Assembly (NCBI GenBank): GCA_029990175.1
Contig: JARKIP010000035.1
Span: 37,834,001-37,898,000, forward strand
Direction: 5' to 3'
Source of the DNA: Petunia secreta
Lineage: Eukaryota; Streptophyta; Magnoliopsida; Solanales; Solanaceae
DNA length: 64,000 nucleotides
Part shown: positions 44,477-54,492 of the stretch, in pieces
How the letters are laid out: each line of letters starts with the position of its first letter
Position numbering within the stretch: the first letter of the stretch is position 1
Notes under the pieces: generated by a model
What the model saw: the letters and a program-made list of their open reading frames with translations, nothing else
Database searches by the model: none
Told to the model about the DNA's origin: nothing
Position numbers and translations under genes: made by a program

Positions 44477-46222
44477 TCACAAGTAGGTTAGCTTAACAAG
44501 AATGAGTGCAAATGGTGTGGAAAACACACTCTTGTGATAGAGCCAAGTATCAATAATGATGAAAAATCTCACGTCTCCCAAGGAGACGACAAGTACTTGA
44601 CTTAGCAAAGAAATACACTCAACACAAGAACGAGCAAAAAGATCATTAGGACATGGAATATGCAAGATCAATTTATCACTAATCCTATGACCCCTAAGCT
44701 CATGATCAAATCACCAAACCTTCAATGCAATACTTTCACAATGTGGCATAATGGTTTTGGCATGCTCAGTTCTCAAAGTGTGGTTAACATGTGGGATGGG
44801 ATAGGCAAAGTAGTGCAATTCACAATTAGCATCAAATACCCCACTCCCCTTCTTAAAAGCTCTCATACTCACACTAAGAGATAACTCCTCACCTCTAATT
44901 TCATCCTCAAGACAACCCTTTTCACAAGGTAAGCTCTCAAGGAAGGCATTAATAATGGCCTCTTCATCATCATAACCCGAACCAACAAGAGTAGGGTCAC
45001 TAGAAGAATCATCTACCTCACTCGAAGCTTCAAACAAAGAGTTGTCTATGGGATCAAATCTCTCACACCACGGAGGTTCCAACTCATTCCTAACTCTAGC
45101 TCGATACAACTCACCACCACAAATAAGGATGCTCTCAAACAAAGGATTAGTAAAAGTGCGCGTCCCATTCTCAAGGTCGAGCAAAGGTGAAGTATCATAG
45201 CTAGGTTCATCACTCGCACATGAGGAGTCATCGAATATAATTCGATCCATCTCATCCACTAGGGACTCCTCAAGGTTACTACTTTTCCCACTACAACACA
45301 TAGGTCAACCAAAGGCAATTAAATCAATAAGGGCATGATCAAGCAACTCATCTTCCCCTTTATCAAAAATTGGTGGTGTGTCATAACAAGGCTCACAAGT
45401 ATAGTCAACTACCATTTCCTCACTAAAGAGAGGTTCATTGAATATCGAGCTCACATCATGATGTGGCTTATCAATCCTCTCAACTAGTGGTTCACATGCA
45501 CACACAAGTTGACTAATCGACTCTACGCTAGTTACAATTTCATTACATGCATTACAAGTACTAACTAGCATTGAGTCTTCACAAGACAAGAGATTAACAT
45601 GTTAATGAGAGGGTGAAGTAACACTTACATTTGAGTCGCTCCCGTGAGTACTCACATAGCTTGTAGTGTCGCATGCAATCCCTCCATCATAAAGCTCACA
45701 ATGATGATCTCCATCCTCTTGTCTTCCTTCCAAGGCAAACGGTTGAGGCTCCAATAGTTCGCCTCCAAGAGTACCTACACAAAAGCTATAGCAAGACGGA
45801 GAAGAGAACATATGGTTAGGACAAAGGGTGCCCTCACTCTCAATTTATGTTTCCTCTGCTCTTCTTTCTTTTAATCCGCTCTCATGTGCAAGTGCATGGG
45901 GGTGAGGTCTAAGAATGTCATCACCTCGCTCACCGCTCCCACCTCCCTCATTTGCCATTGGTTGGCTCATAGGGGTAGTATACTTACTCTTAGAGTGAGT
46001 AACTACACCATCTTGGGGAATGCCCAAGTTGTGGGGAATGCCCACTTGTTGGGGAATGCCCAACTTCCCTTCACTAATGCCCTTTCCGGCATCTTTTTGG
46101 ACACTCGGGGTCCATTCCTCTTTGAGGCGATCAAAGCTCGAGCTTATAGATCTCACCTCGGCCAAGAGGTAGGCCAAAGTGCTTACCGGGACCTCAACGG
46201 TATCGTATACGTCTCCGGCCAT
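44477..46222 (-). pseudogene. ORF of E9: gag-like start joined to the ORF-N tail
   Basis: Starts MAGDVYDTVEVPVSTLAYLL at 46222, resembling the MAG start and helical N-terminus of E1/E11 gag, with a LGIPQ repeat (LGIPQQVGIPHNLGIPQDG) like LGIPRGE in E1/E11. It then runs into the acidic ORF-N tail: CEPLVERIDKPHHDVSSIF, CYDTPPIFDKGEDEL, DRIIFDDSS, FKKGSGVF and a hydrophobic end (VRFFIIIDTWLYHKSVFS). The Tyr/Asp head and the protease-like domain are absent. Stops at about 45845, 45602, 45305 and 44711 interrupt one largely continuous frame. Confidence 0.7.
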
Positions 46223-46545
46223 GTACCTACAAAAATTAAAGACAAGAGAAAGAGGTTAGAGTAAAAACCTCATTCGCTCCCTCACCTTTGGAATGTACCT
46301 CGGGTACACTCAATTTAGTGTGTGGTAGGATCACTCAAGCTTGATTTCAAAGGCTTCCTCGTAGTTGAACAACTACCTCAATAACCACTCAAGTCGCACG
46401 AACCAATTACTCTTCGGGGTGAGTGGAATTGATGGGACTAGATGGACGAACGCCTATATGAGTGAGCACTTGAGCCAAAAATGTTTTATGAGGCTTCTTT
46501 GAGTTCTACTCTCCTCTAGGCACCAATGTCCTAATACGCTCAAGC

Positions 46546-46588
46546 GTTAGTGTCTTTCGAGTAGGCCAATTACCCTAGAAATACTAAC
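46546..46588 (-). other. Leader stem-loop of E9
   Basis: GTTAGTGT (46546-46553) opposite ATACTAAC (46581-46588), with seven of eight positions paired. The loop is the same as in E2. Confidence 0.72.
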
Positions 46589-46655
46589 CAAGAAGCCCGT
46601 GGGCGATTAACAATGGAAACCTAGGCAAAAAACTACCCGAAAAAACCTTCAGCAA

Positions 46656-46756
46656 AGAGGCGCTCCGCCTCAGGAAGGAGGCGCTCCACCTGGCAAAATC
46701 CAGAGAGCAGCCCAGAGGGAGGCGCTCCGCCTCAGAATGTAGGCGGTTCCGTCTAG
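46656..46756 (-). repeat. GC hairpin array in E9 leader
   Basis: Four units, collinear with 7098-7200 of E2. Confidence 0.75.
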
Positions 46757-47228
46757 GGTGTTTTCCTGCAACTTCGCAAAACGCGATTTTGGTCCGTTTT
46801 GCCCAAATTTTCCAATGATTTCAACCCGATACACAAAACTAATGATACCCAAAGGTGTATAGAACTATAATAACCAATCCCCAATGATTTTCAACCCCCA
46901 ACAAACAACAACAAGCTTCCATTCAAGTTGAAGCATTTACAAGAAATTTTCAAACTTTTGGGATTTTGATTTTCGAAATTTTGATTCATAACACCAAAAC
47001 GTGATATATGGGTATCAAAACAACGAGAATACTATAAGGAACCAACCCCAATACTTTTTAACACTTGGGGATTCGAATCAAACCCAATCTACCAAATTTT
47101 TTTCAAGTTTTCTAGTTTTTTCAATTTTTTTTGTTTTCTTCTTTTTCAAGAACAACAAGAACAACACAACAACAATACTAACATATGGAACAAGGAAAGG
47201 GCGTTTGTAAGAACATAACCCGAGCCTT

Positions 47229-47240
47229 GCTCTAATACCA
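47229..47240 (-). other. PBS of E9 (tRNA-iMet, one mismatch)
   Basis: Reverse complement TGGTATTAGAGC, a C to T change in the iMet site. Confidence 0.85.
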
Positions 47241-47242
47241 AC

Positions 47243-47744
47243 TGATGCAGGGAAAAACGAGCGGAAGCTAGAAACGATACGAACATGCGGAAGCTAAAAC
47301 AAGATAGGCGATATCAATAAAGATATCGAGATAAAAAGCAAGACGAGGCTTGAAACATTTACCTAAGTAGCATCGAGGAACTTGTCTCGATACACCCCGG
47401 GTGAAGTCAAGGATCACCTATACTACGCAACTACCCTCAAGAGGCACCCAGCTCTTGCAAATAGAATGATCAAAGAGGTTTCGATGTTCAACTTGGAATC
47501 ACCAAGTGAAATCATGCCTGCTCACGGGTTCTTCATTGAGATTCACTCAAGAAATTCATCATTCTACATTCAAGGTTTGCTAAAATGAAATGAAGACCTA
47601 AGGGCTCTATTTATAGGCCCCTTTTAAGACTAAAGTAAATGACTAAAGTGCCCTCAAGTGAGGTTAATACATAAAAGGCCACTTAGGGCTAAAATAGGAA
47701 ATACACCCAAAACTAGTGAAATACCGCAATGGTGTCACAGGGGG
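47243..47744 (-). repeat. 5' LTR of E9, part next to the PBS
   Basis: Matches 43558-44056. It ends with the GGGGG target copy (47740-47744) at the E11 boundary. TATA box CTATAAATAG (minus) at 47607-47616. Confidence 0.92.
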
Positions 47745-48495
47745 TGGTGCAATGCAAATCCCGAAGGGGTTGCTAGCACAAACGCGGAAGAACAAACAAG
47801 AAGATAAAAGATAGAAGCAAGACAAAACTTGCTTCTTCCGAAAGAACAGTGAGGAACCTGTCTCAAAGCTCAATCGATAGGGATACAAGGATCACCTATA
47901 CTATGCAACAATCCTCAAGAGAACATTGCCTCTTGCAAACTGAATGATCAAGAGGAATGTTCAATCGGACTAACCGAAAGCCACAAGTCCTTAAAAGCCC
48001 TCACCGGGGTTTTGCTCACGACGGAGACAAGAAGAAATGTGCTCGGCACTTTCATTCAATTCATCAATATTCAAAAACTAGGTGTCTACAATGAAAGGAA
48101 ACAAGGTTTATATAGGAAATACTAAGGGTAAACTAGTAAAAGGGTCACAGGCGACCAATAGAAATAAGCCACAAAGGGCTGAATTAAATTGTGTTCGGCA
48201 GACTTTGACTTCGGTAAGCCTTGGCTTCGGTTCCCGATTGTCTGCTCGAACACACTTGTTGCCTTCGGACGCTCAATTGTCTTCGAGCTCATTGTCCTCG
48301 GTCACTTTGCCTTCGGGCTCAAATCTGAAGATAATGCCTTCAATTCTTGAGCTCGGCCACTCAACTTCGGAGCAATTTTTTTCCTTCGGCCAGGCTAAGT
48401 GAACATGCACATCGTGCAGCAGCTTGGCTTGGCTTCTTGTCATCGGTCTCCTCGGTGGATCGAACACTTGATCAGCACGTGTTCGGGCTGCATCA
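47745..48495 (-). repeat. 3' LTR of E11
   Basis: Runs from TGGTGCAATGC to GGGCTGCATCA on the + strand. Differences from the right LTR include 48377 (T against G) and the TTCAATT/TTCGATT change near 48341. The TTCGG-rich U3 is at about 48200-48440. Confidence 0.95.
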
Positions 48496-48572
48496 TCCTC
48501 CCCTTCTTGAGAAGATTTCGTCCTCGAAATCAAGCCCTCCTCGTCCTCCGAAGTTGGACCTACAACACAAGG
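48273..48572 (-). pseudogene. pol: Integrase tail of E11, partly LTR-encoded
   Basis: Continues the pol frame after the TAA at 48576: VGPTSEDEEG, SRTKSSQEGEDDAA across the PPT, then PRRPMTRSQAKLLHD in the LTR, ending at 48273. In E3 the corresponding codon is Leu and the frame is continuous, so in E11 this tail is cut off by a nonsense change or needs readthrough. Confidence 0.7.
48496..48531 (-). other. PPT and AGGA hairpin of E11
   Basis: GATTTCG-AGGA-CGAAATC and CAAGAAGGGGAGGA in the sense direction, also coding (SRTKSSQEGED). Confidence 0.9.
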
Positions 48573-48575
48573 AAC

Positions 48576-51119
48576 TTAGTCAGCAACATTAAAGGTGTTG
48601 GACACGTTATACTCACCAGGGAGGTCGATCACGTAGGCATTGTTGTTGATCTTGGTCAACACTTGAAATGGACCATCCCCTCGAGGAGCCAACTTTTCTT
48701 TCCTTTGGTTCGGGAAGCGTTCCTTTCGGAAGTGAACCCAAACCCAATCTCCCTTCTTTAATTCCAACTTTTTACGCCCCTTGTTTTTCTTTAAGGCAAC
48801 CTTTGCATAGGCCTCCTCGAGGTTCTTCTTCACCTTTGCATGCAATTCAATCAAGGCAGCTGCTCGTCGAGTACCTTCAAAATCAAGAACAGAATCTCGA
48901 GGCAATGGGGTTAAATCAAGTGGAATCAAAGGATTAAAGCCATACACACATTCAAACGGGGTCATGTTGATCATTCTATGCACCGTTCGATTGTATGCAA
49001 ACTCCATCATGGGCAAACGATCAGCCCAGTTTCCAACCTTCCCTTTGGTCATTGCCCTAAGCAACGATCCCAAGGTTCGGTTAACTACCTCGGTCTGTCC
49101 ATCAGTCTGAGGATGGTGAGACGTCGAGAATAGTAGTTTGGTGCCGAGGGCACCCCACAAACACTTCCAAAAATGACTCAAGAACTTCGAGTCTCGATCA
49201 CTCACAATAGTACGAGGTACACCATGCAATTTTAACACGTTAGAAACAAACAATGTAGCTACATGCTGTGCATCATCACACTTTTTGCAAGGAATAAAGT
49301 GAGCCATTTTTGAAAAACGGTCAACCACAACGAAGATGCTATCATGTCCTCCCCCCAACCTCGGTAACCCCAAGACAAAGTCCATGGATATATCAACCCA
49401 AGGTCGATCAGGCACAGGCAACGGGGTGTACAAACCATGAGGGTTGGACTTTGATTTTGCTTTCTTGCAAACGAGACAAGCGTTGCAAAGCTTTTCCACA
49501 TCTCGTCGCATTTTGGGCCAATGGAACTGCTCGGTCAAGATACCAAGAGTTTTATCGACACAGAAGTGCCCCATCAGTCCACCTGAGTGAGCTTCTCGAA
49601 CCAAGAGCTCTCTCCACGATGACACTGGCACACAAACCCTCCCATTTTTGAAGAGGTAGCCATCATGCCACTGATATTTCTCAACCTTTCGGCCACTCAA
49701 GATTGCGTCTCGAACACATTTCAGCTTGGGATCGTCCTCGTACATCGACTTGATGCTTTCGAATCCCATGAGCCTAGAGGCGAGAGTGGTTGCTAAGGCA
49801 AATTTCCTTGATAGCGCATCGGCCACAACATTATCTTTTCCCTTTTTGTAATGAATTACATAGGGAAAGCTTTCAATAAATTCAACCCACTTGGCATGTC
49901 TTCGATTCAATTTCTCCTGACCTCGGAGATGTTTCAAAGACTCATGATCACTTTTGATCACAAACTCTCGAGGCCACAAATAATGCTGCCAATGGGCGAG
50001 TGCTCGAACGAGGGCATACAATTCCTTGTCGTACGTAGAGTAGTTCAAGGTTGCACCCTTAAGCTTTTCGCTAAAGTAAGCGATCGGCTTCGAATCTTGC
50101 ATCAGCACTCCTCCGATCCCAACTCCAGACGCATCACACTCGACTTCGAATGCTTTGCCGAAGTCAGGGAGTTGCAACAACGGGGCAGAACAAAGCCTCC
50201 GTTTCAACTCTTGGAAAGCCCTTTCTTGGGATTCTCCCCACACAAATAGATTGTCTTTCTTCACCAGCTCGGTTAAAGGAGCAGCTACGGTGCTAAAGTC
50301 ACGAACAAACCTTCGGTAAAAGCTAGCTAAGCCATGGAAGCTACGAACCTGTGATACCGAGGTTGGAGTTGGCAAATCTTTGATGGCTTCGACTTTTGAT
50401 TCGTCGACTTCGACACCATTAGCACTGACAACAAATCCAAGAAAGACTACACGATCGACACCAAAGGCGCATTTCTTGAAGTTGGCATACAACTTCTCTT
50501 CTCGAAGCTTTTCGAGCACTTGCCTTAGGTGGTCGACATGTTCATCCACGGTTCTGCTATAAACAAGTATGTCATCGAAATAAACGACAACAAACTTATT
50601 TATGAACGGTTTGAGCACATGGTTCATCAATCGCATGAATGTGCTCGGTGCATTGGATAAGCCAAAAGGCATCACCAACCATTCATAGAGACCGAATTTG
50701 GTCTTGAATGCGGTTTTCCACTCGTCTCCGGGTTTCATTCGGATCTGGTGGTAACCGGACCTGAGGTCTATCTTCGAAAAGCATGAAGAACCACTTAACT
50801 CATCTAGCATGTCATCTAATCGAGGGATAGGATGACGATACTTTACCGTTATTTTGTTGACTGCTCGACAGTCAACACACATTCGCCATGTTCCATCCTT
50901 CTTCGGGACAAGGATAACTGGAACGGCGCAAGGACTCAAGCTCTCACGAACGAGGCCCTTGTTTAACAATTCATCAACCTGCCGTTGGAGCTCTTTGGTG
51001 TCTTCGGGATTACACCGGTATGCAGGTTTGTTAGGGATTTGAGACCCTGGCACGAAGTCAATTTGGTGCTCGATTCCTCTCATCGGAGGTAATCCACCTG
51101 GCATTTCCTCGGGAAACAT
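48576..51119 (-). CDS. pol: RT, RNase H and integrase of E11
   Basis: An open frame of 847 codons. RT (residues 1-260): VDCRAVNKITVKYRHPIPR, KIDLRSGYHQIRM, active site YFDDILVYS near 178. RNase H (300-430): VECDASGVGIGGV with the first catalytic Asp, YDKELYALVRAL, VVADALSR. Integrase: zinc-binding HSGGLMGHF...CNACLVCKKAK (510-555), then WVDISMDFVLGLPR, IVSDRDSKFLSHFW and DGQTEVVNRT, with the three acidic residues of the DDE site. C-terminal part: YGFNPLIPLDL, VWVHFRKERFP and GPFQVLTKINNNAYVIDLP, like CRM. All catalytic motifs are intact. The frame really continues from gag-protease across the TAG at 51132; the listed ATG is internal. Confidence 0.93.
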   Translation of the reverse strand: MFPEEMPGGLPPMRGIEHQIDFVPGSQIPNKPAYRCNPEDTKELQRQVDELLNKGLVRESLSPCAVPVILVPKKDGTWRMCVDCRAVNKITVKYRHPIPRLDDMLDELSGSSCFSKIDLRSGYHQIRMKPGDEWKTAFKTKFGLYEWLVMPFGLSNAPSTFMRLMNHVLKPFINKFVVVYFDDILVYSRTVDEHVDHLRQVLEKLREEKLYANFKKCAFGVDRVVFLGFVVSANGVEVDESKVEAIKDLPTPTSVSQVRSFHGLASFYRRFVRDFSTVAAPLTELVKKDNLFVWGESQERAFQELKRRLCSAPLLQLPDFGKAFEVECDASGVGIGGVLMQDSKPIAYFSEKLKGATLNYSTYDKELYALVRALAHWQHYLWPREFVIKSDHESLKHLRGQEKLNRRHAKWVEFIESFPYVIHYKKGKDNVVADALSRKFALATTLASRLMGFESIKSMYEDDPKLKCVRDAILSGRKVEKYQWHDGYLFKNGRVCVPVSSWRELLVREAHSGGLMGHFCVDKTLGILTEQFHWPKMRRDVEKLCNACLVCKKAKSKSNPHGLYTPLPVPDRPWVDISMDFVLGLPRLGGGHDSIFVVVDRFSKMAHFIPCKKCDDAQHVATLFVSNVLKLHGVPRTIVSDRDSKFLSHFWKCLWGALGTKLLFSTSHHPQTDGQTEVVNRTLGSLLRAMTKGKVGNWADRLPMMEFAYNRTVHRMINMTPFECVYGFNPLIPLDLTPLPRDSVLDFEGTRRAAALIELHAKVKKNLEEAYAKVALKKNKGRKKLELKKGDWVWVHFRKERFPNQRKEKLAPRGDGPFQVLTKINNNAYVIDLPGEYNVSNTFNVAD

Positions 51120-51131
51120 GTCCTCGAAGTC

Positions 51132-53264
51132 CTACAAAACTTTACGAACAAACAAAGGCAAAGGGTTATCATTAGAAAAATCTTCATTAGAGTTTAGAAA
51201 GATACCCTTGTGCACGAGGCAAATCATCATCTGATCGTGGTCGTTGCCTCGTAAGATCTCACCGGGTTGAATGATTGCACAAATTCCTTTCACTTCGGCC
51301 GGTGAGTTTGTCTCTTCGGGCCCCAATTTTGCTCCTATCGGAAGCTTAGCTTTGGCCGCTTCTTTCATTCGTTTATAGTCCTCGGTGACTTGTTTTGGAG
51401 ACAAGGGTTTGAGTATAAAACTCTTCCCATCGAGCTTCACAGTGTAAGTGTTGGATCTGCCATTGTGAACAGCTGTTCGGTCATACTGCCATGGTCGACC
51501 CAATAGCAAATGACAAGCTTGCATCGGAACCACATCGAATATCATTTCATCTTGATACTCTCCGATTTTGAACTTGATCCACACTTGTTTGACAACTCTC
51601 AATTCTCCACACTCATTCAGCCATTGTAACTTGTAAGGGTGGGGATGCTTCATCGTAGGTAATCCCATTTGTGAAACCAAAGTTTGGCTTACTACATTGG
51701 CACAACTACCGGAATCAATGATCATCGAACACACCTTTCCCCTCACTCGACATCGGGCATGAAAGAGGTTTTCTCTTTGGTTGTCCTCTTCTTCCAGAGT
51801 CATGCAGCTCAAATTCCTTCGAACCACAAGAAACATTTCCGGATGATCAGCTTCGGCAGCCTCATGATCATCATCAACTTCAGCTCGATCAGTCTCCTCG
51901 ATAATTTCCTCCTCGGTGTCACTCGCTTGCTCATGGACGGTTCCATCTTCGAGCAGAAGCATAACTTTGCGAGTTGGACACTCTTTTGCCATGTGACCAT
52001 AACCTTTGCATTTGTGACACTGAATATTTGAAGCACTAGGAGAGTTGAGTTGAACTTTACCTCCCACTTCTCTCGACTGGTTAACGGTCATACCTCTTTC
52101 GAAGGGTCTCTTCGAATCTCGAACAGTGTTAGCACTTGCTTGGTTTGGACTCTTCCATTCTTTACCTCGGTTCAAAGGAGTAGAAGTAGTGACTCCTCGA
52201 TACCGGTTGGCCTTGTCGTCCTTCACCAATTTTTCAGCTTCGGTGGCAGCATCGAACAGATCTTCCAACGTGTGATACACGTGGAGCCTCAAGTGAGATG
52301 ACACATCCCTAGCCAAGCCATTTTTGAATCTGATAATGGCTTGTTCTTCGTCTTCGACCAGATCAAGATTCAATCGAACCTTTTCGAACTCATCGTGGTA
52401 CTCTTGGACAGACTTGGACCCTTGCTTTAACTCATAGAGCTTTTGCATTTGAGTCTGCCTGTACTTGGCACTCAAATACTTAGCATCCATTGCTCTTCTC
52501 AATTGTGGCCAAGTATTGACTTCGGGATAGGCATTCCTTCGTCTATGCCTCTTGTCAGATTCCCACCACGTTGATGCATAAGCTTCGAACGAAGCAATGG
52601 CATGGGCAGCTTTTCTCTCATCGGTCATCTCATTGATTTCAAAGATGCGCTCCATTTTAAGCTTCCATTCAAGATACTCATCGGGATCACTAGTTCCTTT
52701 AAAGGGTGGAATAGTGATCTTGACACTGTTCAAATTTGAGTCTCGAACACCACGAACCTGTTCGACATACTCATCATTTCGATCATCAGCCCCACGCTCA
52801 ATATTTCTTTCAACATTTGCGCCTCGGCCTCGACCTCGGAAATTTCCACGACCTCGGTGAGCTTGCCTTCGTTGAGCGAATGGCGGCTCATGCTCATATT
52901 CGTCCTCGAGAAATTCCTCTTCATCAATTTCTTCGGCAACAGCTCCAAGATCTCTTCGGGCCGTTGGAGGTGGTATTCTTTCTCCTCGGGGAATGCCCAA
53001 GTTAAGTTCACTTCGAATTGCTTCACTTGTCAACTGATGTTGTCGTACAAGCTCAGCATACAGCTCAGGTTTCATCGGAGTGGTTTGGCTAGTTCCAGCG
53101 CCGGACCCATTCATGGCCACGGACGCGCTTCCCTGCTCGAGGAGAGTTACTCGAGCAGTTACTCCTCTTATTTCGGCACTAACGCCTTGTATCGCAGCCA
53201 TGAGATCGGCTAACGATACTTCGGGCCTTTCAATGCCTTTTCCTTCGCCTCCATTACCAGCCAT
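51132..53264 (-). CDS. gag-pro: gag and protease of E11
   Basis: About 710 codons, starting MAGNGGEGKGIERPEVSL at 53264 (six codons after an upstream in-frame ATG). Helical N-terminus; RGRGNFRGRGRG near 145; gag core IPPFKGTSDPDEYLEW to about 330; zinc knuckle CHKCKGYGHMAKEC near 415; acidic linker; retropepsin with IIDSGSCANVVS near 510 and HLLLGRPWQYDR near 580. It ends RKVL followed by TAG, then DFEDMFPEEMP of RT in the same frame. E3 has Glu at that codon. Confidence 0.92.
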   Translation of the reverse strand: MAGNGGEGKGIERPEVSLADLMAAIQGVSAEIRGVTARVTLLEQGSASVAMNGSGAGTSQTTPMKPELYAELVRQHQLTSEAIRSELNLGIPRGERIPPPTARRDLGAVAEEIDEEEFLEDEYEHEPPFAQRRQAHRGRGNFRGRGRGANVERNIERGADDRNDEYVEQVRGVRDSNLNSVKITIPPFKGTSDPDEYLEWKLKMERIFEINEMTDERKAAHAIASFEAYASTWWESDKRHRRRNAYPEVNTWPQLRRAMDAKYLSAKYRQTQMQKLYELKQGSKSVQEYHDEFEKVRLNLDLVEDEEQAIIRFKNGLARDVSSHLRLHVYHTLEDLFDAATEAEKLVKDDKANRYRGVTTSTPLNRGKEWKSPNQASANTVRDSKRPFERGMTVNQSREVGGKVQLNSPSASNIQCHKCKGYGHMAKECPTRKVMLLLEDGTVHEQASDTEEEIIEETDRAEVDDDHEAAEADHPEMFLVVRRNLSCMTLEEEDNQRENLFHARCRVRGKVCSMIIDSGSCANVVSQTLVSQMGLPTMKHPHPYKLQWLNECGELRVVKQVWIKFKIGEYQDEMIFDVVPMQACHLLLGRPWQYDRTAVHNGRSNTYTVKLDGKSFILKPLSPKQVTEDYKRMKEAAKAKLPIGAKLGPEETNSPAEVKGICAIIQPGEILRGNDHDQMMICLVHKGIFLNSNEDFSNDNPLPLFVRKVL

Positions 53265-53269
53265 GGTAC

Positions 53270-53271
53270 CT
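53270..53271 (-). promoter_or_regulatory. Possible splice acceptor AG before gag of E11
   Basis: Sense CTTGTGCAG|GTACCATGG. The pyrimidine tract is weaker than in E3. Confidence 0.35.
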
Positions 53272-53594
53272 GCACAAGTCAAAGACCAAACAAATGTTAG
53301 GGTTAGAAATCACCTCACACTCTCCCTCACCTTTGTTGGGTGGCACTCGGGTCCACTCAATTTATGGGTTCGGTTTTTGATCACTCAAGGACTTGTTAAC
53401 AGTGGCTCGTCTGATTGATCGGTCCTCTAAGATCCTTCAAGTTCGACAATAGTCACTGCCTCTTCGGGAAGAGTGAAGTGATGTTCGACTCGATGGAACG
53501 GACGCCTTTTAACTGAGCTCGGGGAGTCAAAAGAATTTCTACGAAAGTTTGGACTTCGGTCACCCCTTCGCACGAATTCCTATCAGCTTAAAAG

Positions 53595-53642
53595 AGTTAG
53601 TACGACCTCGAGTAGGACAATTACTCAAAAGATCCACCAACT
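53595..53642 (-). other. Leader stem-loop of E11
   Basis: AGTTAGT (53595-53601) opposite ACCAACT (53636-53642). The single mismatch is a G-U pair in the RNA. The loop has CAATTAC. Confidence 0.72.
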
Positions 53643-53730
53643 AGAATTTGACACGAAAGGAAGTGAGAATCCTAGGAGAATCTACCCTTTGATTCCCTTT
53701 TGGAATCTTTTTCGATCACACCCACTCCTG

Positions 53731-54050
53731 TCCGTACAAGAGTGGTCCCTCCTTGGTACGGATAGGGTTTTACCTTATCCACTTTCCTTTTTCAGCCGAC
53801 AATTTTCACCTGGGGTTTTGATGTTAAAATTTGAACCCCTTTCTTCTTCAATGGAACAGTGACCTTGCTCCGGCGTACGGACACAACAACTTCGGTTCAC
53901 TGACCACGAATTTCAACAGATCTGGGTTGCCCTTTCGACTCCGGTTTCAACAGCATCGGAGGAATTCAGTTCAAGTTCTTCGAGCTAAGAACCAGCTCGT
54001 TCGAGTCGTACACTGTTACGATTTTGTAACAAGTTTTCCGGTGTACGGAC
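53731..54050 (-). repeat. GTACGGA motif cluster in E11 leader
   Basis: TCCGTAC at 53731; GTACGGA at 53756, 53875 and 54044. Same order as in E1. Confidence 0.62.
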
Positions 54051-54477
54051 TACGATTTAACTCAGAACTTCGATTTTAAAGCAACAAACAAACCCAAATC
54101 ACTCAACAACCACCAATCTTCACCGGTTTCTTCCAAACACAGTGGGGTTCGAGTTTTCAGTCACCATTAAAGCTCAAAACAGTCCAAAAAATTCATCAAG
54201 AAACCCTAGTCACGAAATTAGTACGTCGGGTACTTGTTGGATTCGGAACTCGATGGTGAACAAGAATCAATGGTTGTTTTTCCCAAACAACCAACAATCA
54301 AACACAATTTTTGAATTTTCTTTTTAACACTTTTTTTTTTTTTTTTTTTTGTAAAATAACAACACCAACAGTAACAAAACCAAATCAAGAACACGAAACG
54401 GAAAACAGAGACACAACGCACGAAATTAAAGATAACTTGAACAGGATTTGGGGTTGTAGAAACAATGCCCAAACCGT

Positions 54478-54489
54478 GCTCTGATACCA
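54478..54489 (-). other. PBS of E11 (tRNA-iMet)
   Basis: Reverse complement TGGTATCAGAGC, three bases from the LTR. Confidence 0.93.
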
Positions 54490-54492
54490 AGA

